The notes: generated by a model not told the origin, from the sequence alone. Numbered from the stretch's first letter, positions 16,156-26,239 are shown. The stretch: 64,000 bases of DNA from Amycolatopsis jejuensis (GCF_000717335.1 NZ_JNYZ01000036.1:1-64000), one strand, 5' to 3'. Made by a program: numbers and translations.

Positions 16156-16236
16156 GATGCGTGGTGGTGCCGAGCGCCGTCGTGCGCTGCGCTGAAGGTG
16201 CCGTGGTGGTGCTGGGTGACGTGGTGCGGCGGTGAG

Positions 16237-16495
16237 AGGTGCTCGTGGTGCGGAGTGCTGTGGGGCTGGATGGCGTCGCGCTGTTGTCGATAGGTGCTCG
16301 TGGTGCCGAGTGCTGTGGGGCTGGGTGACGTCGCGCTGTTGTCGATAGGTGCTCGTGGTGCCGAGTGCTGTGGGGCTGGATGGCGTCGCGCTGTTGTCGA
16401 TAGGTGCTCGTGGTGCCGAGTGCTGTGGGGCTGGGTGACGTCGCGCAGTCGCCGCGAGGTGCTGGTGGTGCCGAGCGCCGTCGTGCACCGCTGAT
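16237..16495. repeat. 55-bp tandem array with 110-bp higher-order alternation
   Basis: AGGTGCTCGTGGTG or a close variant starts at 16237, 16292, 16347, 16402 and 16457, exactly 55 bp apart. Units alternate between GGCTGGATGGCGTCG and GGCTGGGTGACGTCG, which indicates a later 110-bp duplication. Fifty-five is not a multiple of three, so the open frames across it are not coding. More diverged copies of the same words run from 16140 to about 16760. Apart from the leader region, 15831-17020 holds no gene. Confidence 0.92.
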
Positions 16496-17020
16496 GCGCC
16501 GCGGTGGTGCAGGATGACGTTGCGCTGTTGCCAAGGATCCGCGTTGGAGAGCGGTGTTGCGTTGATGTCCGGTGCTCGGTCGGCGAGTGGTGTTGCGTCG
16601 GCGAGTGATGCCGCAAGGCGCTGCGGAGCGTTGTCGCGCTGTTGCGTTGGCTGGTGACGTTGCGCTGCTGAGTCCGGTGAGCGGCCGACTGCAGTGAGAA
16701 GGCAGGGCGGCTGCCGAGTCAGTGAGCAGGCAGGGCAGCGGCCGACTCAGTGAGCAGCAGGGTCAGCGGCCGAGATGAGCGGCCGGGCAGTAGGTGCCAT
16801 GCGAGATGACTTCCTGCGCCGGTCAGCGCCCGTATGCGGTGGGCGAGTCGTCATCACACCGGTCGCCGGGGCCTACCCGTCGGCGAGTTGCGGAGTAGTG
16901 AGCCTGGTTGGTTCGGAACCGGCAAGGAGGTGCACCTTCGCGCGCGTCAACCGGTGGGGTGGGCAGGGCGTCGGCTCACCGTGGCGGTGCGGATGTCCGG
17001 GCTCGGGTCACAATGGAGCT

Positions 17021-18139
17021 ATGGACACCGAAGTCGCTGACCCGATTGCTGGGTATGCCGGGTTCGCGGCGGCGTTGCGTGAGGCGGGCGTGGCCTGTGA
17101 TGCGCGGCGGGTGCAGGCGTATCTCGCTGCGGTTGCGGCCGTCGACGTGGCGAAGCCGACCCAGCTGTACTGGGCTGGGCGGCTCACGCTGTGTTCCGAC
17201 CCGGACGATCTGCCTCGCTACGAGGAAGCCTTCGCGCGCTGGTTCGAGGACGATGACAGCCCGCACAGTGCAGCCGGGGCTCCCGTGCAGAAGCAGGCGC
17301 GGATCGCTCCGCTCGCGGCTGGGGGTGGTGACGGCGGCGAGGGCTCGGACGAGTCGGCGGACACGTTGCGCGTCGCGGCCAGTGAGCAGGAGGTTCTTCG
17401 TCATCGGGACCTCGCTGAGCTCACCACGGCCGAGCGTGCGCATCTTCGGGAACTGCTCGCCACGCTGCGGCCAGCTCCACCTCGGCGGCGGGCGGCGCGG
17501 CGGACGCCTTCGCGGCGCGGCAGGCTCGACCCGGCTCGTACCTTGCGTGCCATGCTCGCTGCCGGTGGGGAGCCCGTTCGGCTTGCTCATCATCGGCGGG
17601 GTACGCGGCCGCGGCGGATTGTTTTGCTGATCGACGTTTCCGGGTCGATGAGCCCGTACGCCGACGCGCTGCTGCGGTTTGCGCACGTCGTGACGCGGGC
17701 GGCGCCGATGTCCGTCGAGGTGTTCACCCTCGGTACCCGGATGACGCGGGTTTCGCGCCAGCTGCGGCAGCGTGACCCGGAGCAGGCCATGCTCGCGGCG
17801 GGTTCGGCGGTACCCGATTTCGCCGGCGGGACACGGCTCGGGGAGACCCTGCGCGTGTTCCTCGACCGCTGGGGACAGCGAGGTTTCGCCCGCCGCGCGG
17901 TAGTCGTCGTATTCTCGGACGGGTGGGAACGCGGCGACGTCAGCCTGCTCGCCGAACAGCTCGGCAGGCTCCACCGGCTGGCGCACGCCGTATTCTGGGT
18001 GAATCCGCATGCCGGGCGGGAGGGTTACGCTCCCGTCCAGTCCGGCATCGTGGCCGCCCTGCCCCACATCGACCGGTTGCTGGCCGGGCACAGTCTGGCG
18101 ACCTTGGAACGACTCCTCGGGGAGATTGCCGATGCGTGA
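17021..18139 (+). CDS. VWA-domain protein, CoxE type
   Basis: A 372-residue protein with a C-terminal von Willebrand A domain whose MIDAS motif reads IDVSGSMS, followed by GGTRLGETL and VVFSDGWERGD as the other metal-site loops. The N-terminal half is helical with an Arg/Pro-rich linker (PAPPRRRAARRTP). CoxE works with the CoxD ATPase in maturation of CO-dehydrogenase-type molybdenum hydroxylases. ATG 17021 is preceded by GGAG. Earlier in-frame starts lie in repeat-derived sequence. The stop overlaps the XdhC/CoxF start by eight bases. Confidence 0.9.
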   Translation: MDTEVADPIAGYAGFAAALREAGVACDARRVQAYLAAVAAVDVAKPTQLYWAGRLTLCSDPDDLPRYEEAFARWFEDDDSPHSAAGAPVQKQARIAPLAAGGGDGGEGSDESADTLRVAASEQEVLRHRDLAELTTAERAHLRELLATLRPAPPRRRAARRTPSRRGRLDPARTLRAMLAAGGEPVRLAHHRRGTRPRRIVLLIDVSGSMSPYADALLRFAHVVTRAAPMSVEVFTLGTRMTRVSRQLRQRDPEQAMLAAGSAVPDFAGGTRLGETLRVFLDRWGQRGFARRAVVVVFSDGWERGDVSLLAEQLGRLHRLAHAVFWVNPHAGREGYAPVQSGIVAALPHIDRLLAGHSLATLERLLGEIADA

Positions 18140-19244
18140 CGTACTGGACGACGTGTACCGCCGCTGGCTGGCGGGCGAAACTGTCGGGCTCGGCACTGTC
18201 GTGGCCACGTTCTCGTCGGCGCCGCGTGCGCCCGGAGCGTCGATGGTGGTCGCGCCGGACGGCACGGTTGCCGGGAGCGTGTCCGGCGGCTGCGTCGAAG
18301 GCGCGGTGTACGAGCTGGCGAACGAGGTCGTCGCCGAGCGCAAGCCGGTGCTGCAGCGCTACGGCGTGACCGACGACGACGCCTTCGCCGTCGGGCTGAC
18401 CTGCGGCGGGATCATCGACATCTACGTCGAGCCGGTGGACCGCGAGTCGATGCCCGAGCTGGAGCGGGTCGTCGAGTCGGTGCGCAGCGGCGAACCGGTC
18501 GCGGTGGTCACGATCGTCGAGCACGAGACGCCCGGCCTGGTCGGCGAGCACATGATCGTGTGGCCGGACCGGACCGAGGGTTCGCTCGGCTCGTCGCGGA
18601 TGGACGACGCGGTCGCCGACGATGCCCGCGGCCTCCTCGCCTCCGGACGCACCGGCACCCTGCACTACGGCCCCGACGGCCAGCGCCGCGGCGAAGGCAT
18701 GGCCGTGTTCGTGAATTCCTTCGAACCGCCGCCGCGACTCCTCGTGTTCGGCGCGATCGACTTCGCCGCCGCAATGGCCCGGATGGGTGCTTATCTCGGG
18801 TACCAGGTGACGGTCTGCGACGCGCGGCCGGTGTTCGCGACCAGCAGCCGATTCCCGGACGCGCACGAGGTGGTCGTCGACTGGCCGCACCGCTACCTGA
18901 AGGCCGAATCCGACGCAGGCCGGATCGACTCGCGCACGGCGATCGCGGTGCTCACCCACGACCCGAAATTCGACGTGCCACTGCTGGAAATCGCGCTGCG
19001 GCTGGACGTCGGCTACGTCGGGGCGATGGGGTCCCGCAAGACTCACGACGACCGGTTTGCCCGGCTGCGCGAGGCGGGCGTCACCGAGCCCGAGCTGGAG
19101 CGGCTGTCGTCGCCGATCGGCCTCGACCTCGGCGCGCGCACCCCGGAGGAGACGGCGGTGTCGATCGCGGCGGAGATCATCGCGTTGCGGTGGAGCGGAA
19201 CGGGACGTCGGCTGGCGGCGCTGACCGGGCGCATTCACAGCTGA
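18132..19244 (+). CDS. XdhC/CoxF-family molybdenum cofactor insertion protein
   Basis: A 370-residue protein with an N-terminal XdhC/CoxI domain (FSSAPRAPGASMVV, SVSGGCVEGAVYE, LTCGGIIDIYVEP) and a C-terminal Rossmann domain (LLVFGAIDFAAAMARMG, HDPKFDVPLLEIAL, YVGAMGSRKTH). Relatives bind sulfurated molybdenum cofactor and insert it into the large subunit. The start lies inside the end of the VWA gene, so the two are translationally coupled. A 940-bp repeat-containing gap separates it from the structural genes, which suggests a separate coxSLM promoter. Confidence 0.92.
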   Translation: MRDVLDDVYRRWLAGETVGLGTVVATFSSAPRAPGASMVVAPDGTVAGSVSGGCVEGAVYELANEVVAERKPVLQRYGVTDDDAFAVGLTCGGIIDIYVEPVDRESMPELERVVESVRSGEPVAVVTIVEHETPGLVGEHMIVWPDRTEGSLGSSRMDDAVADDARGLLASGRTGTLHYGPDGQRRGEGMAVFVNSFEPPPRLLVFGAIDFAAAMARMGAYLGYQVTVCDARPVFATSSRFPDAHEVVVDWPHRYLKAESDAGRIDSRTAIAVLTHDPKFDVPLLEIALRLDVGYVGAMGSRKTHDDRFARLREAGVTEPELERLSSPIGLDLGARTPEETAVSIAAEIIALRWSGTGRRLAALTGRIHS

Positions 19245-19399
19245 CCTGGCGCGGGCCGGGCGGTGGGGCGCGGCGGGTCGGCTGGGCGAGTTCGTGGTCG
19301 GTACCGGTGGGGTCGGCTGAGGCCGGGGTTCGGGGTCGGGTTCGCTTGGCGGGCCGGACGGTGATGCGGGGCGGTCGTGGGCGGAATTGCGATCGTTTC

Positions 19400-19690
19400 G
19401 GTGGCCTCGGCGACCGGCGTACGTGCGGGTGGTGGGGCGGTCGCGTGATGTGGCGGGCGGTTGTGGGCGAATTGCGGCTGCTCCGGTAGATGCGGGGGCC
19501 CGGCGGGCGTGCGGGTGGTGGGGCGGTCGCGTGATGTGGCGGGTGGTCGTGGGCGAATTGCGTCTGCCTCGGTGGCGCGGGGGGCCCGGCGTGCGGGTGG
19601 TGGGGCGGTCGCGTGGTGAGGCGGGTGGTCGTGGGCGAGTTGCGGCCGCTTCGGCGGACGCGGAGACCCGGCGAGCTCACGGGTGGTGGG
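19400..19690. repeat. Tandem array with a unit of about 84 bp, roughly four copies
   Basis: GTGCGGGTGGTGGGGCGG starts at 19423, 19509 and 19591, with a diverged copy near 19676. Each is followed by GTGGTCGTGGGCGA-like and ATTGCG-like words. The spacings are 86, 82 and about 85 bp. The gap 19245-20181 otherwise holds a C-rich stretch (19730-19960) and probably the coxS promoter. I see no gene in it. Confidence 0.85.
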
Positions 19691-20181
19691 CGGCCGACAT
19701 GGTGATCACCGAACCAAAGGGTGAAAGCGACCCCAGCCCGTGCCCCAAGCCCGTTACCTCGGCCCGTGCCTCAAGCCCGTGACCAGCCCGTGCTCCAAGC
19801 CCCTGACCTGAGCCAAAAGACGCACCCCCAGCCCCCACCCACCCCAACAACCCCCCCGGGGCGGAAACCCCAATCCCCGCAACCGAAACCTCCGTGTCCG
19901 CCCCGTCGACCGCCGACCCGGGACCCCCTCCGCCCGACAAGAGCCACCTCCGGGGCGGCGAAAAATCACCCGTACGGAGGTCCGTATCTGCGGACCGAAA
20001 AGACAAAAACCACCGCAACTACGGAAGTACCTCCCTGACGTGCGACATCAGGACTTGTCCACTCGCGGAAGGAGTAGCACGCTCCCCTGTGAGGCCGATC
20101 ACCGTCGTGCCTTGGCCGTTCCCGAACCGGCCCGCCGGGCCCCGCCGAGGCCGTGCGGGCATTTGCACTTGGAGGCCTTTG

Positions 20182-20706
20182 ATGCGCATCACCGTCACTG
20201 TCGACGGCACGAAGTACACCGATGACGTCGAGCCGCGCACCCTGCTCGTCCACTACTTACGGGAACGGGTCGGGAAGGTGGGCACCGTCGTCGGGTGTGA
20301 CACCAGCAACTGCGGCGCGTGCACCGTCCACCTCGACGGGCACAGCGTGAAGTCCTGTTCCGTTCTCGCCGTGCAAGCCGACGGGTCCGAGGTCACCACC
20401 ATCGAGGGCCTCGCCCGTGATGGGCAGCTGCATCCCGTCCAGCAGGCGTTCCACGACAACCACGCGCTGCAGTGCGGGTTCTGCACGCCGGGCATGATCA
20501 TGCAGTCCATCGACCTGCTTGCCGACAACCCGGACCCGGACGAGCAGGCCGTCCGCGAGGGGCTCGAGGGCAACCTCTGCCGCTGCACCGGGTACCAGAA
20601 CATCGTGCGGGCCGTGCGCGATGCGGCGCAGCACATGAGTCCCGGCGCCGGACCTGCCGCCGAGAAGATCGACCAGGCCAACCACGTCGGCGTGGGTGGT
20701 GAATGA
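20182..20706 (+). CDS. Molybdenum hydroxylase small subunit, two [2Fe-2S] clusters (CoxS type)
   Basis: A 174-residue iron-sulfur subunit carrying electrons from the Mo site to FAD. The plant-type cluster ligands are Cys39, Cys44, Cys47 and Cys59 ([10 protein letters not shown], then KSC). The second cluster uses Cys98, Cys101, Cys133 and Cys135 ([18 protein letters not shown]). Both sets are complete. ATG 20182 follows TTGGAGG. Codon 26 is TTA (20257), rare at this G+C. The stop overlaps coxL. Small subunit first is a common gene order for form II-like and other aldehyde oxidases; form I CO dehydrogenases usually run M-S-L. Confidence 0.93.
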   Translation: MRITVTVDGTKYTDDVEPRTLLVHYLRERVGKVGTVVGCDTSNCGACTVHLDGHSVKSCSVLAVQADGSEVTTIEGLARDGQLHPVQQAFHDNHALQCGFCTPGMIMQSIDLLADNPDPDEQAVREGLEGNLCRCTGYQNIVRAVRDAAQHMSPGAGPAAEKIDQANHVGVGGE

Positions 20707-23096
20707 TGACCGCCACGATCGAACCCGAGGTCGGCAAGTCCCGTCGCCGCAAGGAGGACGAGCGGCTGATCACCGGTCGTACCCGCTGGACCGACAACAT
20801 CACCCTGCCCGGCATGCTGCACCTCGCTGTGCTCCGCAGCCCGCTGGCGCACGCGAAGATCGTCTCGATCGACACGTCCGCGGCGAAGGAAGCGTCCGGG
20901 GTCGTCGCTGTCTACACCGCTGCTGACCTGGACCCCGAGGGTGCCATCGGGATGCCGTGCGCCTGGCCGGTCACGCCGGACATGGCTGCGCCGCGGCGTC
21001 CGGTGCTCGCGTCGGGGCGGGTCAACTTCGCCGGGGAGGGCGTGGCCGTCGTGGTCGCGCGGTCGGCCGGCGAGGCGCACGACGCGCTCGAAGCCATCGA
21101 AGTCGAGTACGACGAGCTGCCCGCGGTCCTCGACCTCGAAGCCGCGCTCGCGGACGGTGCGCCGCTCGTGCACGAGGAGCTCGGCAGCAACAAGAACGCG
21201 TTCTGGGTGTTCGACTCGGCCGCGGCGGGCACCGGCGGCAACGTCGATGAAGCGCTGTCCTCCTCGGAGGTCGTGCTGAAGCGCCGGTTCCGCCAGCAGC
21301 GCCTGGTACCCGCGTTCATGGAGCCGCGCGCGTGCGTGGTCGACCCCACCGGCGCGCAGCTCACCATGTGGGCGGCCACGCAGGTACCGCACATCCTGCG
21401 GGTGATGTCGGCGCTCACGCTCGGCATTCCGGAGCACAAGCTGCGCGTGATCGCCCCGGACGTCGGCGGTGGTTTCGGCGGCAAGATCGGGGTGCTGCCC
21501 GAGGAAATGATGTCACTGCTCGTGGCGAACAAGCTCGGCAAGCCGGTGAAGTGGAACGAGTCCCGGTCCGAGACGATGCTCGCCGCGCACCACGGTCGCG
21601 ACCAGATCCAGGACATCACGATCTCGGCGAAGGCCGACGGCACCGTCACCGGGCTGAAGGTGGAGCTGCTGGCCAACCTCGGCGCGTACAACGGACTGGT
21701 CGGGCCGGGCGTGCCGATCCTCGGCGCGTTCATGTTCAACGCGATCTACAAGATCCCGGCTTACCACTTCGCGTGCACCAACGTGTTCACCACGACCACG
21801 CTCACCGACGCCTACCGCGGCGCCGGACGGCCCGAGGCGACGTTCGCGATCGAGCGGATCATGGACGAGCTCGCCGACGAGCTGGGCATGGACCCGGTGG
21901 AGCTGCGCGAGAAGAACTGGATCAAGCACGAGGAATTCCCGTTCACCACCGTCTGCGGGCTCACCTACGACTCCGGCAACTACGAGGCCGCGACGGCGAA
22001 AGCGAAGGAGCTCTTCGGCTACGACGCGCTGCGCCGGGAGCAGAAGGAACGCCGCGAGGCCAACGACCCGGTGCAGCTGGGGATCGGCATCTCGACATTC
22101 ACCGAGATGTGTGGTCTCGCGCCGTCCCGCGTGCTCGGCTCGCTCGACTACGGCGCCGGTGGCTGGGAGTACGCGTCGCTGCGGATGCTGCCCACCGGCA
22201 AGGTCGAGGTCATCACGGGTGCGTCGGCGCACGGCCAGGGGCACGAGACGGCGTGGAGCCAGATCGTGGCCGACCAGCTCGGCGTGGCGTTCGAGGACGT
22301 CGAGGTGCTGCACGGGGACACCCAGTCCTCGCACAAGGGCCTGGACACCTACGGGTCGCGGTCGCTGGTCGTCGGCGGCATCGCGATCGTGAAGGCGGCC
22401 GAGAAGGTGGTCGCGAAGGCCAAGCCGGTCGCCGCGCACCTGCTGGAATGCTCCGAGGACGACCTCGAGTTCAGCGGCGGCAAGTTCACCGTCAAGGGCA
22501 CGGATTCGTCGACGACCATCCAGGACATCGCGCTCGCCGTGTTCGCCGCGCACAACCTGCCCGACGGGATCGAGCCGTCGCTCGACTCCGACGCCACCTT
22601 CGACCCGGAGAACTTCTCCTTCCCGCACGGGACCCACCTGTGCGCGGCCGAGGTGGACACCGAGACCGGCCGGGTGACGCTGCGGTCGTACGTCTGCGTG
22701 GACGACGTCGGCAAGGTGGTCAACCCGCTGATCGTGGAAGGCCAGGTGCACGGCGGGCTCGCGCAGGGCATCGCGCAGGCGCTGTTCGAGGAAGCCGTCT
22801 TCGACGAGAGCGGCACCCTCACCACCGGTACATTCGCCGACTACCTGCTGCCCTCGGCGGCCGACCTGCCGTCGTTCACCACCGACCGCACGGAAACGCC
22901 GTCCACCACGAACCCGTTGGGCGCCAAAGGCGTCGGCGAGGCGGGCACGATCGCGTCCACGCCTGCCGTGGTCAACGCGGTGGTCGACGCGGTGCGCCAG
23001 TTCGGGGTGAACGACATCGAAATGCCGCTCAGCCCGATGCGCGTGTGGCGGGCTGTGCAGTCCGGTACCGCTTCGACCGACGGAGGTGCCCAGTGA
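20703..23096 (+). CDS. Molybdenum hydroxylase large subunit, form II CoxL-like
   Basis: A 797-residue xanthine-oxidase-family catalytic subunit binding molybdopterin dinucleotide. The active-site loop reads AYRGAGR at residues 370-376. True form I CO dehydrogenases have AYRCSFR, where the Cys binds copper; here that position is Gly373. The catalytic base Glu746 (GVGEAG) is present, as are GGGFGGK and QGHETAW cofactor-binding motifs. Form II enzymes are widespread in actinobacteria, and their substrates are mostly unknown (aldehydes, purines and aromatic heterocycles are candidates). The neighbouring pca operon makes an aromatic substrate thinkable but does not prove it. Confidence 0.93.
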   Translation: MMTATIEPEVGKSRRRKEDERLITGRTRWTDNITLPGMLHLAVLRSPLAHAKIVSIDTSAAKEASGVVAVYTAADLDPEGAIGMPCAWPVTPDMAAPRRPVLASGRVNFAGEGVAVVVARSAGEAHDALEAIEVEYDELPAVLDLEAALADGAPLVHEELGSNKNAFWVFDSAAAGTGGNVDEALSSSEVVLKRRFRQQRLVPAFMEPRACVVDPTGAQLTMWAATQVPHILRVMSALTLGIPEHKLRVIAPDVGGGFGGKIGVLPEEMMSLLVANKLGKPVKWNESRSETMLAAHHGRDQIQDITISAKADGTVTGLKVELLANLGAYNGLVGPGVPILGAFMFNAIYKIPAYHFACTNVFTTTTLTDAYRGAGRPEATFAIERIMDELADELGMDPVELREKNWIKHEEFPFTTVCGLTYDSGNYEAATAKAKELFGYDALRREQKERREANDPVQLGIGISTFTEMCGLAPSRVLGSLDYGAGGWEYASLRMLPTGKVEVITGASAHGQGHETAWSQIVADQLGVAFEDVEVLHGDTQSSHKGLDTYGSRSLVVGGIAIVKAAEKVVAKAKPVAAHLLECSEDDLEFSGGKFTVKGTDSSTTIQDIALAVFAAHNLPDGIEPSLDSDATFDPENFSFPHGTHLCAAEVDTETGRVTLRSYVCVDDVGKVVNPLIVEGQVHGGLAQGIAQALFEEAVFDESGTLTTGTFADYLLPSAADLPSFTTDRTETPSTTNPLGAKGVGEAGTIASTPAVVNAVVDAVRQFGVNDIEMPLSPMRVWRAVQSGTASTDGGAQ

Positions 23097-23947
23097 TCCC
23101 GGCCCCGTTCGACTACGTCGCTCCGTCCACGGTGGACGAAGCCGTACAGGCTCTCTCAGCGGCTGGTGAGGACGCGAAGGTGCTGGCCGGTGGGCAGAGC
23201 CTGCTGCCGGTGTTGCGGATGCGGCTCGCCGCGCCGACGACGCTGATCGACCTCGGGAAGGTCGCCGAGCTGCGTGGCGTGCGTGAGGACGGCGACGCGC
23301 TCGTGGTCGGTGCGATGACCACGCACTACGAGGTGCAGCGGGACCCGCTGGTCGCCCAGCACGCCGCGCTGGTGAAGGAGGCCACCGACACCGTCGCGGA
23401 CCCGCAGGTACGCCATCGTGGCACGTTCGGCGGCGCAATCGCGCACGCCGACCCGGCCGGGGACCTCCTGGCTCCGGTGCTCGCGCTCGACGGCGAGCTC
23501 GTGCTGGCCGGGCCGAACGGGCGGCGGACGGTGTCCGCGGCGGACTTCTTCCAGGACTACTTCACGACCGCGCTGGCCCCGGACGAGCTGCTCGTGGAGG
23601 TGCGGCTGCCCAAGCACACCGGCTGGCGGGCGCACTACGAGAAGTTCAACCGGGTCGCCCAGGCCTGGTCGATGTGCGCGGTCGCGGCCACCGTGCGCAC
23701 CGAGGGCGGCGTGATCGAGGAGGCCAGGGTCGCGCTCACCAACATGGGTGCGACGCCCGTCCGGGCCACTGCCGTCGAGCAGGCGCTGCTCGGCGCGCAG
23801 GCCACCGCCGAGACGATCCGGGCGGCCGCCGCGCACGCGGCCGAGGGCACCAGCCCGGTCGCCGACGGAAACTCCGACGCCGAGTACCGGCAGCACCTCG
23901 CCAGGGTGCTCACCGGCCGTGCCGTCGCGGCTGCGGTAGGCGCCTGA
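23093..23947 (+). CDS. Molybdenum hydroxylase FAD-binding medium subunit (CoxM type)
   Basis: A 284-residue flavoprotein subunit of the FAD_binding_5 family. FAD-contacting motifs AGGQSLLPVLRMRL (about 32-45) and HRGTFGGAIAHADPAGD (about 108-124) are visible, and the C-terminal CO_deh_flav domain follows. It passes electrons from CoxS to the final acceptor. GTG 23093 overlaps the coxL stop (GTGA), so coxS-L-M form one coupled operon. An inverted-repeat element that can form a 53-base hairpin begins eight bases after the stop. Confidence 0.93.
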   Translation: MIPAPFDYVAPSTVDEAVQALSAAGEDAKVLAGGQSLLPVLRMRLAAPTTLIDLGKVAELRGVREDGDALVVGAMTTHYEVQRDPLVAQHAALVKEATDTVADPQVRHRGTFGGAIAHADPAGDLLAPVLALDGELVLAGPNGRRTVSAADFFQDYFTTALAPDELLVEVRLPKHTGWRAHYEKFNRVAQAWSMCAVAATVRTEGGVIEEARVALTNMGATPVRATAVEQALLGAQATAETIRAAAAHAAEGTSPVADGNSDAEYRQHLARVLTGRAVAAAVGA

Positions 23948-23954
23948 TCCAGTT

Positions 23955-24007
23955 TCCGTGAAGGGAACCATGAGGGAATCTGATTCCCTGATGGTTCCCT
24001 TCACGGA
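23955..24007. repeat. Dispersed hairpin element, copy 1 (after coxM)
   Basis: A 53-bp near-perfect palindrome: two 26-base arms around one T, with one mismatch. The outer part reads TCCGTGAAGGGAACC and its complement, the centre GGGAATCTGATTCCC. Related elements occur at 42663-42744 and 52809-52861, each just after a stop codon. There is no T-tract, so terminator function is uncertain. Confidence 0.9.
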
Positions 24008-24079
24008 CCACATCGCGCGCCGCGGCCGTAAGGTGGACCGCAACGGCTCGACGAAGTGCGCAGGAGAGGAGGTCGGCCC

Positions 24080-24772
24080 GTGCGGCTCGACCACGAATTC
24101 ACCGTCCCCGCTCCGATCGGGGAGGTCTGGCAGGCCGTCATCGACCCGGAGCGGGTCGCCCCGTGCATGCCGGGCGCCTCGCTCACGAAGGTGGAAGGAG
24201 ACACCTTCGCGGGTACGGTGAAGGTCAAGCTGGGCCCGATCTCGTTGCTGTACAAGGGAACCGGTGAGTTCCTGGAGAAGGACGAGGCGGCGCGGAAGGT
24301 CGTCATCAAGGCGTCCGGAAAGGACTCGCGCGGCGGGGGCACCGCGGCCGCGACGGTCACCCTCACGCTCACCGAAACCGACGGCGGTACCCACGGGTCG
24401 GTCGCCACCGACCTGGCCATCACCGGCCGTCCGGCGCAGTTCGGCCGCGGCCTGATCTCCGAGGTCGGCGGCAAGATCCTGGACACTTTCGCGGGAAATC
24501 TGGCGAAGTCGCTGGAGACCCCCGACGACAAGCCGGAGGAACCCGCCGAACCGGCGGCGGAGGAGAAGAAGCCCGAAGCGCCTGCCGCGGCGGAGGAGGA
24601 GAAGCCGCGTCTGCACAGCGTCCCGGCGGGTGGTTCCACCGGCGAGACCGAGGCGATCGACCTGCTCGACTACGCGGGTCAGTCGGTGGCGAAACGGCTG
24701 ATCCCGGTCGCCGCGGGGGCTGTGGTGCTCGTGCTCTTCCTGGCGATCTTGCGCGCGTTGCGGCGGCGCTGA
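24080..24772 (+). CDS. CoxG-like SRPBCC protein with a C-terminal membrane anchor
   Basis: A 230-residue protein with a CoxG/SRPBCC domain over about residues 1-150 (LDHEFTVPAPIGEVWQAV, MPGASLTKVEGDTFAG, AQFGRGLISEVGGKIL). A Glu/Pro/Ala-rich linker follows (about 152-178), and one membrane helix ends the protein (VAAGAVVLVLFLAILRAL). In Oligotropha, CoxG recruits CO dehydrogenase to the membrane, and the tail here fits such an anchoring job. GTG 24080 has AGGAGAGGAGG upstream. It is the last gene of the cluster, before a strong terminator. Confidence 0.9.
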   Translation: MRLDHEFTVPAPIGEVWQAVIDPERVAPCMPGASLTKVEGDTFAGTVKVKLGPISLLYKGTGEFLEKDEAARKVVIKASGKDSRGGGTAAATVTLTLTETDGGTHGSVATDLAITGRPAQFGRGLISEVGGKILDTFAGNLAKSLETPDDKPEEPAEPAAEEKKPEAPAAAEEEKPRLHSVPAGGSTGETEAIDLLDYAGQSVAKRLIPVAAGAVVLVLFLAILRALRRR

Positions 24773-24788
24773 ACGTCCCGGTTGGGTT

Positions 24789-24838
24789 GCCCGCTCGCGC
24801 TGCTCACGGTGTGTCCCGTGGGCAGTTCGCGAGCGGGC
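24789..24838 (+). terminator. Strong terminator ending the molybdenum hydroxylase cluster
   Basis: GCCCGCTCGCG (24789-24799) pairs perfectly with CGCGAGCGGGC (24828-24838), and the enclosed bases form a second stem (CTGC/GCAG and CACGG/CCGTG). TTTCG follows the stem. It lies 16 bp after the CoxG-like stop. Confidence 0.8.
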
Positions 24839-24920
24839 TTTCGCTCGTCCCGGTGATTTCCGGGGAACCGACCGGCTACGCTGGGCCACTTCCGGCTGAT
24901 TTTCGCGTAGGGGCGTCACC

Positions 24921-26195
24921 ATGCAGGCTCCGGTTCCCCGCGGGGGTGCACTGACGGTCTGGCGCGGCTGGCCGTCCCGCTGGGCGATGTGGACCGTCGC
25001 GCGGAGGCGGTGGATCTGGTACGCCGTCGGCTGCGAAGTGCTGGCCACGGCGGTCACGGTTGCGGGTCTCGTGACCGGATTCGGCGGGCCGGTGCAGTTC
25101 GGGTGGTTTGCTGCGCTCGTGGTGCTGGGTATCGCGCAGGCCGAGATGTCGCGGCGGATCGAACGCCTGCGGCGGTGGATGAGCGGGCAGACGCACATCA
25201 ACGTCACCTCGGTCTGGTACCTCGCCGGAGCCTTCCTGTTACCGCCGGCGTGGGTCGCCTTGCTCGCAGTGGTCCTGTACCTGCATCTGTGGCTGCGCGT
25301 GTGGCGAAACGTGCGTACGCGGCCCGCGCACCGCTTCGCGGCGAGCACGGCGTGGGCGATGCTGTCGTGCTTCGCGGCTTCGGCGGTGCTGACGATCGGC
25401 GGTCCCGCGCGGCTCGACACTGCGTACGGCGTCGGCGCGCTCGTGCTGGCCGCAGCGGTGTTCGAGTTGGTGAACGTCGTGCTCGTGGCGACCGGCATCT
25501 TCCTGTACACGAACAGCCGCTCGCCTGCGGACCTCGTCGGCACCTGGGAGGACAACGCGTTCGAACTCGCGACGCTGTGTCTCGGCGGCCTCGCCGCGCT
25601 GGCGTTCGTGGGACAGCCGGTGCTGGTCGTGTTCGTGCTGCCGCCGTTGCTGTTGCTGCACCGCTATCTCCTGCTGAAGCAGCAACTGCAGGTGGCCGCG
25701 ATGACCGACGAGAAGACCGGGTTGCTCAACACGGCCGGGTGGCACGACCTCGCGACCCGGGAGTTCACGCGGGTAAGTCGGCGGGGAACCGGCAGCGGGT
25801 TCGCCGTGCTGATGATCGATCTCGACCATTTCAAGCGCATCAACGACACGTACGGGCATCTCACCGGCGACGAGGTCCTCGCCGCGGTTGCCGTCACCAT
25901 CGAGGGTTCGGTACGGCAAAGCGACACCGTGGGCCGGTTCGGCGGCGAGGAATTCGTGGTCCTGCTGCCCGCCACCGGCGGTACCGACGTGCTCGGCATC
26001 GCCGAACGGATCCGCGTCGCGGTGGGGGACCTGACTGTCGCGGTGGGCGGTCCGGTGCGGATCAGCGGGCTCTCGGTGTCCGTCGGGGTCGCGTGTTACC
26101 CCGGTGCGGGTACCACGCTCGACGAGGTGCTGCGGTCCGCCGACGCCGCGTTGTACCGGGCCAAGGACGCCGGCCGCAACCGCGTCGCGGTGTGA
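24921..26195 (+). CDS. Membrane-bound GGDEF diguanylate cyclase
   Basis: A 424-residue protein with about six hydrophobic segments (residues about 30-245, MASE-like) followed by a GGDEF domain. The catalytic motif is GGEEF at 341-345, with the metal-site MIDLDHFKRINDTYGH upstream. The product-inhibition I-site RxxD (RQSD, 332-335) is intact five residues before it. It should make cyclic di-GMP from GTP, with sensing through the membrane part. No EAL domain is present. It is transcribed alone, after a terminator. Confidence 0.92.
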   Translation: MQAPVPRGGALTVWRGWPSRWAMWTVARRRWIWYAVGCEVLATAVTVAGLVTGFGGPVQFGWFAALVVLGIAQAEMSRRIERLRRWMSGQTHINVTSVWYLAGAFLLPPAWVALLAVVLYLHLWLRVWRNVRTRPAHRFAASTAWAMLSCFAASAVLTIGGPARLDTAYGVGALVLAAAVFELVNVVLVATGIFLYTNSRSPADLVGTWEDNAFELATLCLGGLAALAFVGQPVLVVFVLPPLLLLHRYLLLKQQLQVAAMTDEKTGLLNTAGWHDLATREFTRVSRRGTGSGFAVLMIDLDHFKRINDTYGHLTGDEVLAAVAVTIEGSVRQSDTVGRFGGEEFVVLLPATGGTDVLGIAERIRVAVGDLTVAVGGPVRISGLSVSVGVACYPGAGTTLDEVLRSADAALYRAKDAGRNRVAV

Positions 26196-26239
26196 TCGAA
26201 CGCCCGAAATACCGGGCGCGGGCAGTTGTTGAACGTTGT

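Noticed and set aside
16237..16495. CRISPR array
   Set aside because: The 55-bp units are contiguous with no unique spacers and there are no cas genes nearby.
15901..16616. Long minus-strand ORFs rich in His, Thr, Ser and Pro repeats
   Set aside because: They are translations of the 55-bp array and its flanks. The period is not a multiple of three and no ribosome binding site or homology supports them.
20182..23947. Bona fide aerobic CO dehydrogenase (CoxMSL form I)
   Set aside because: The active-site loop is AYRGAGR without the copper-binding Cys, and the gene order is S-L-M.
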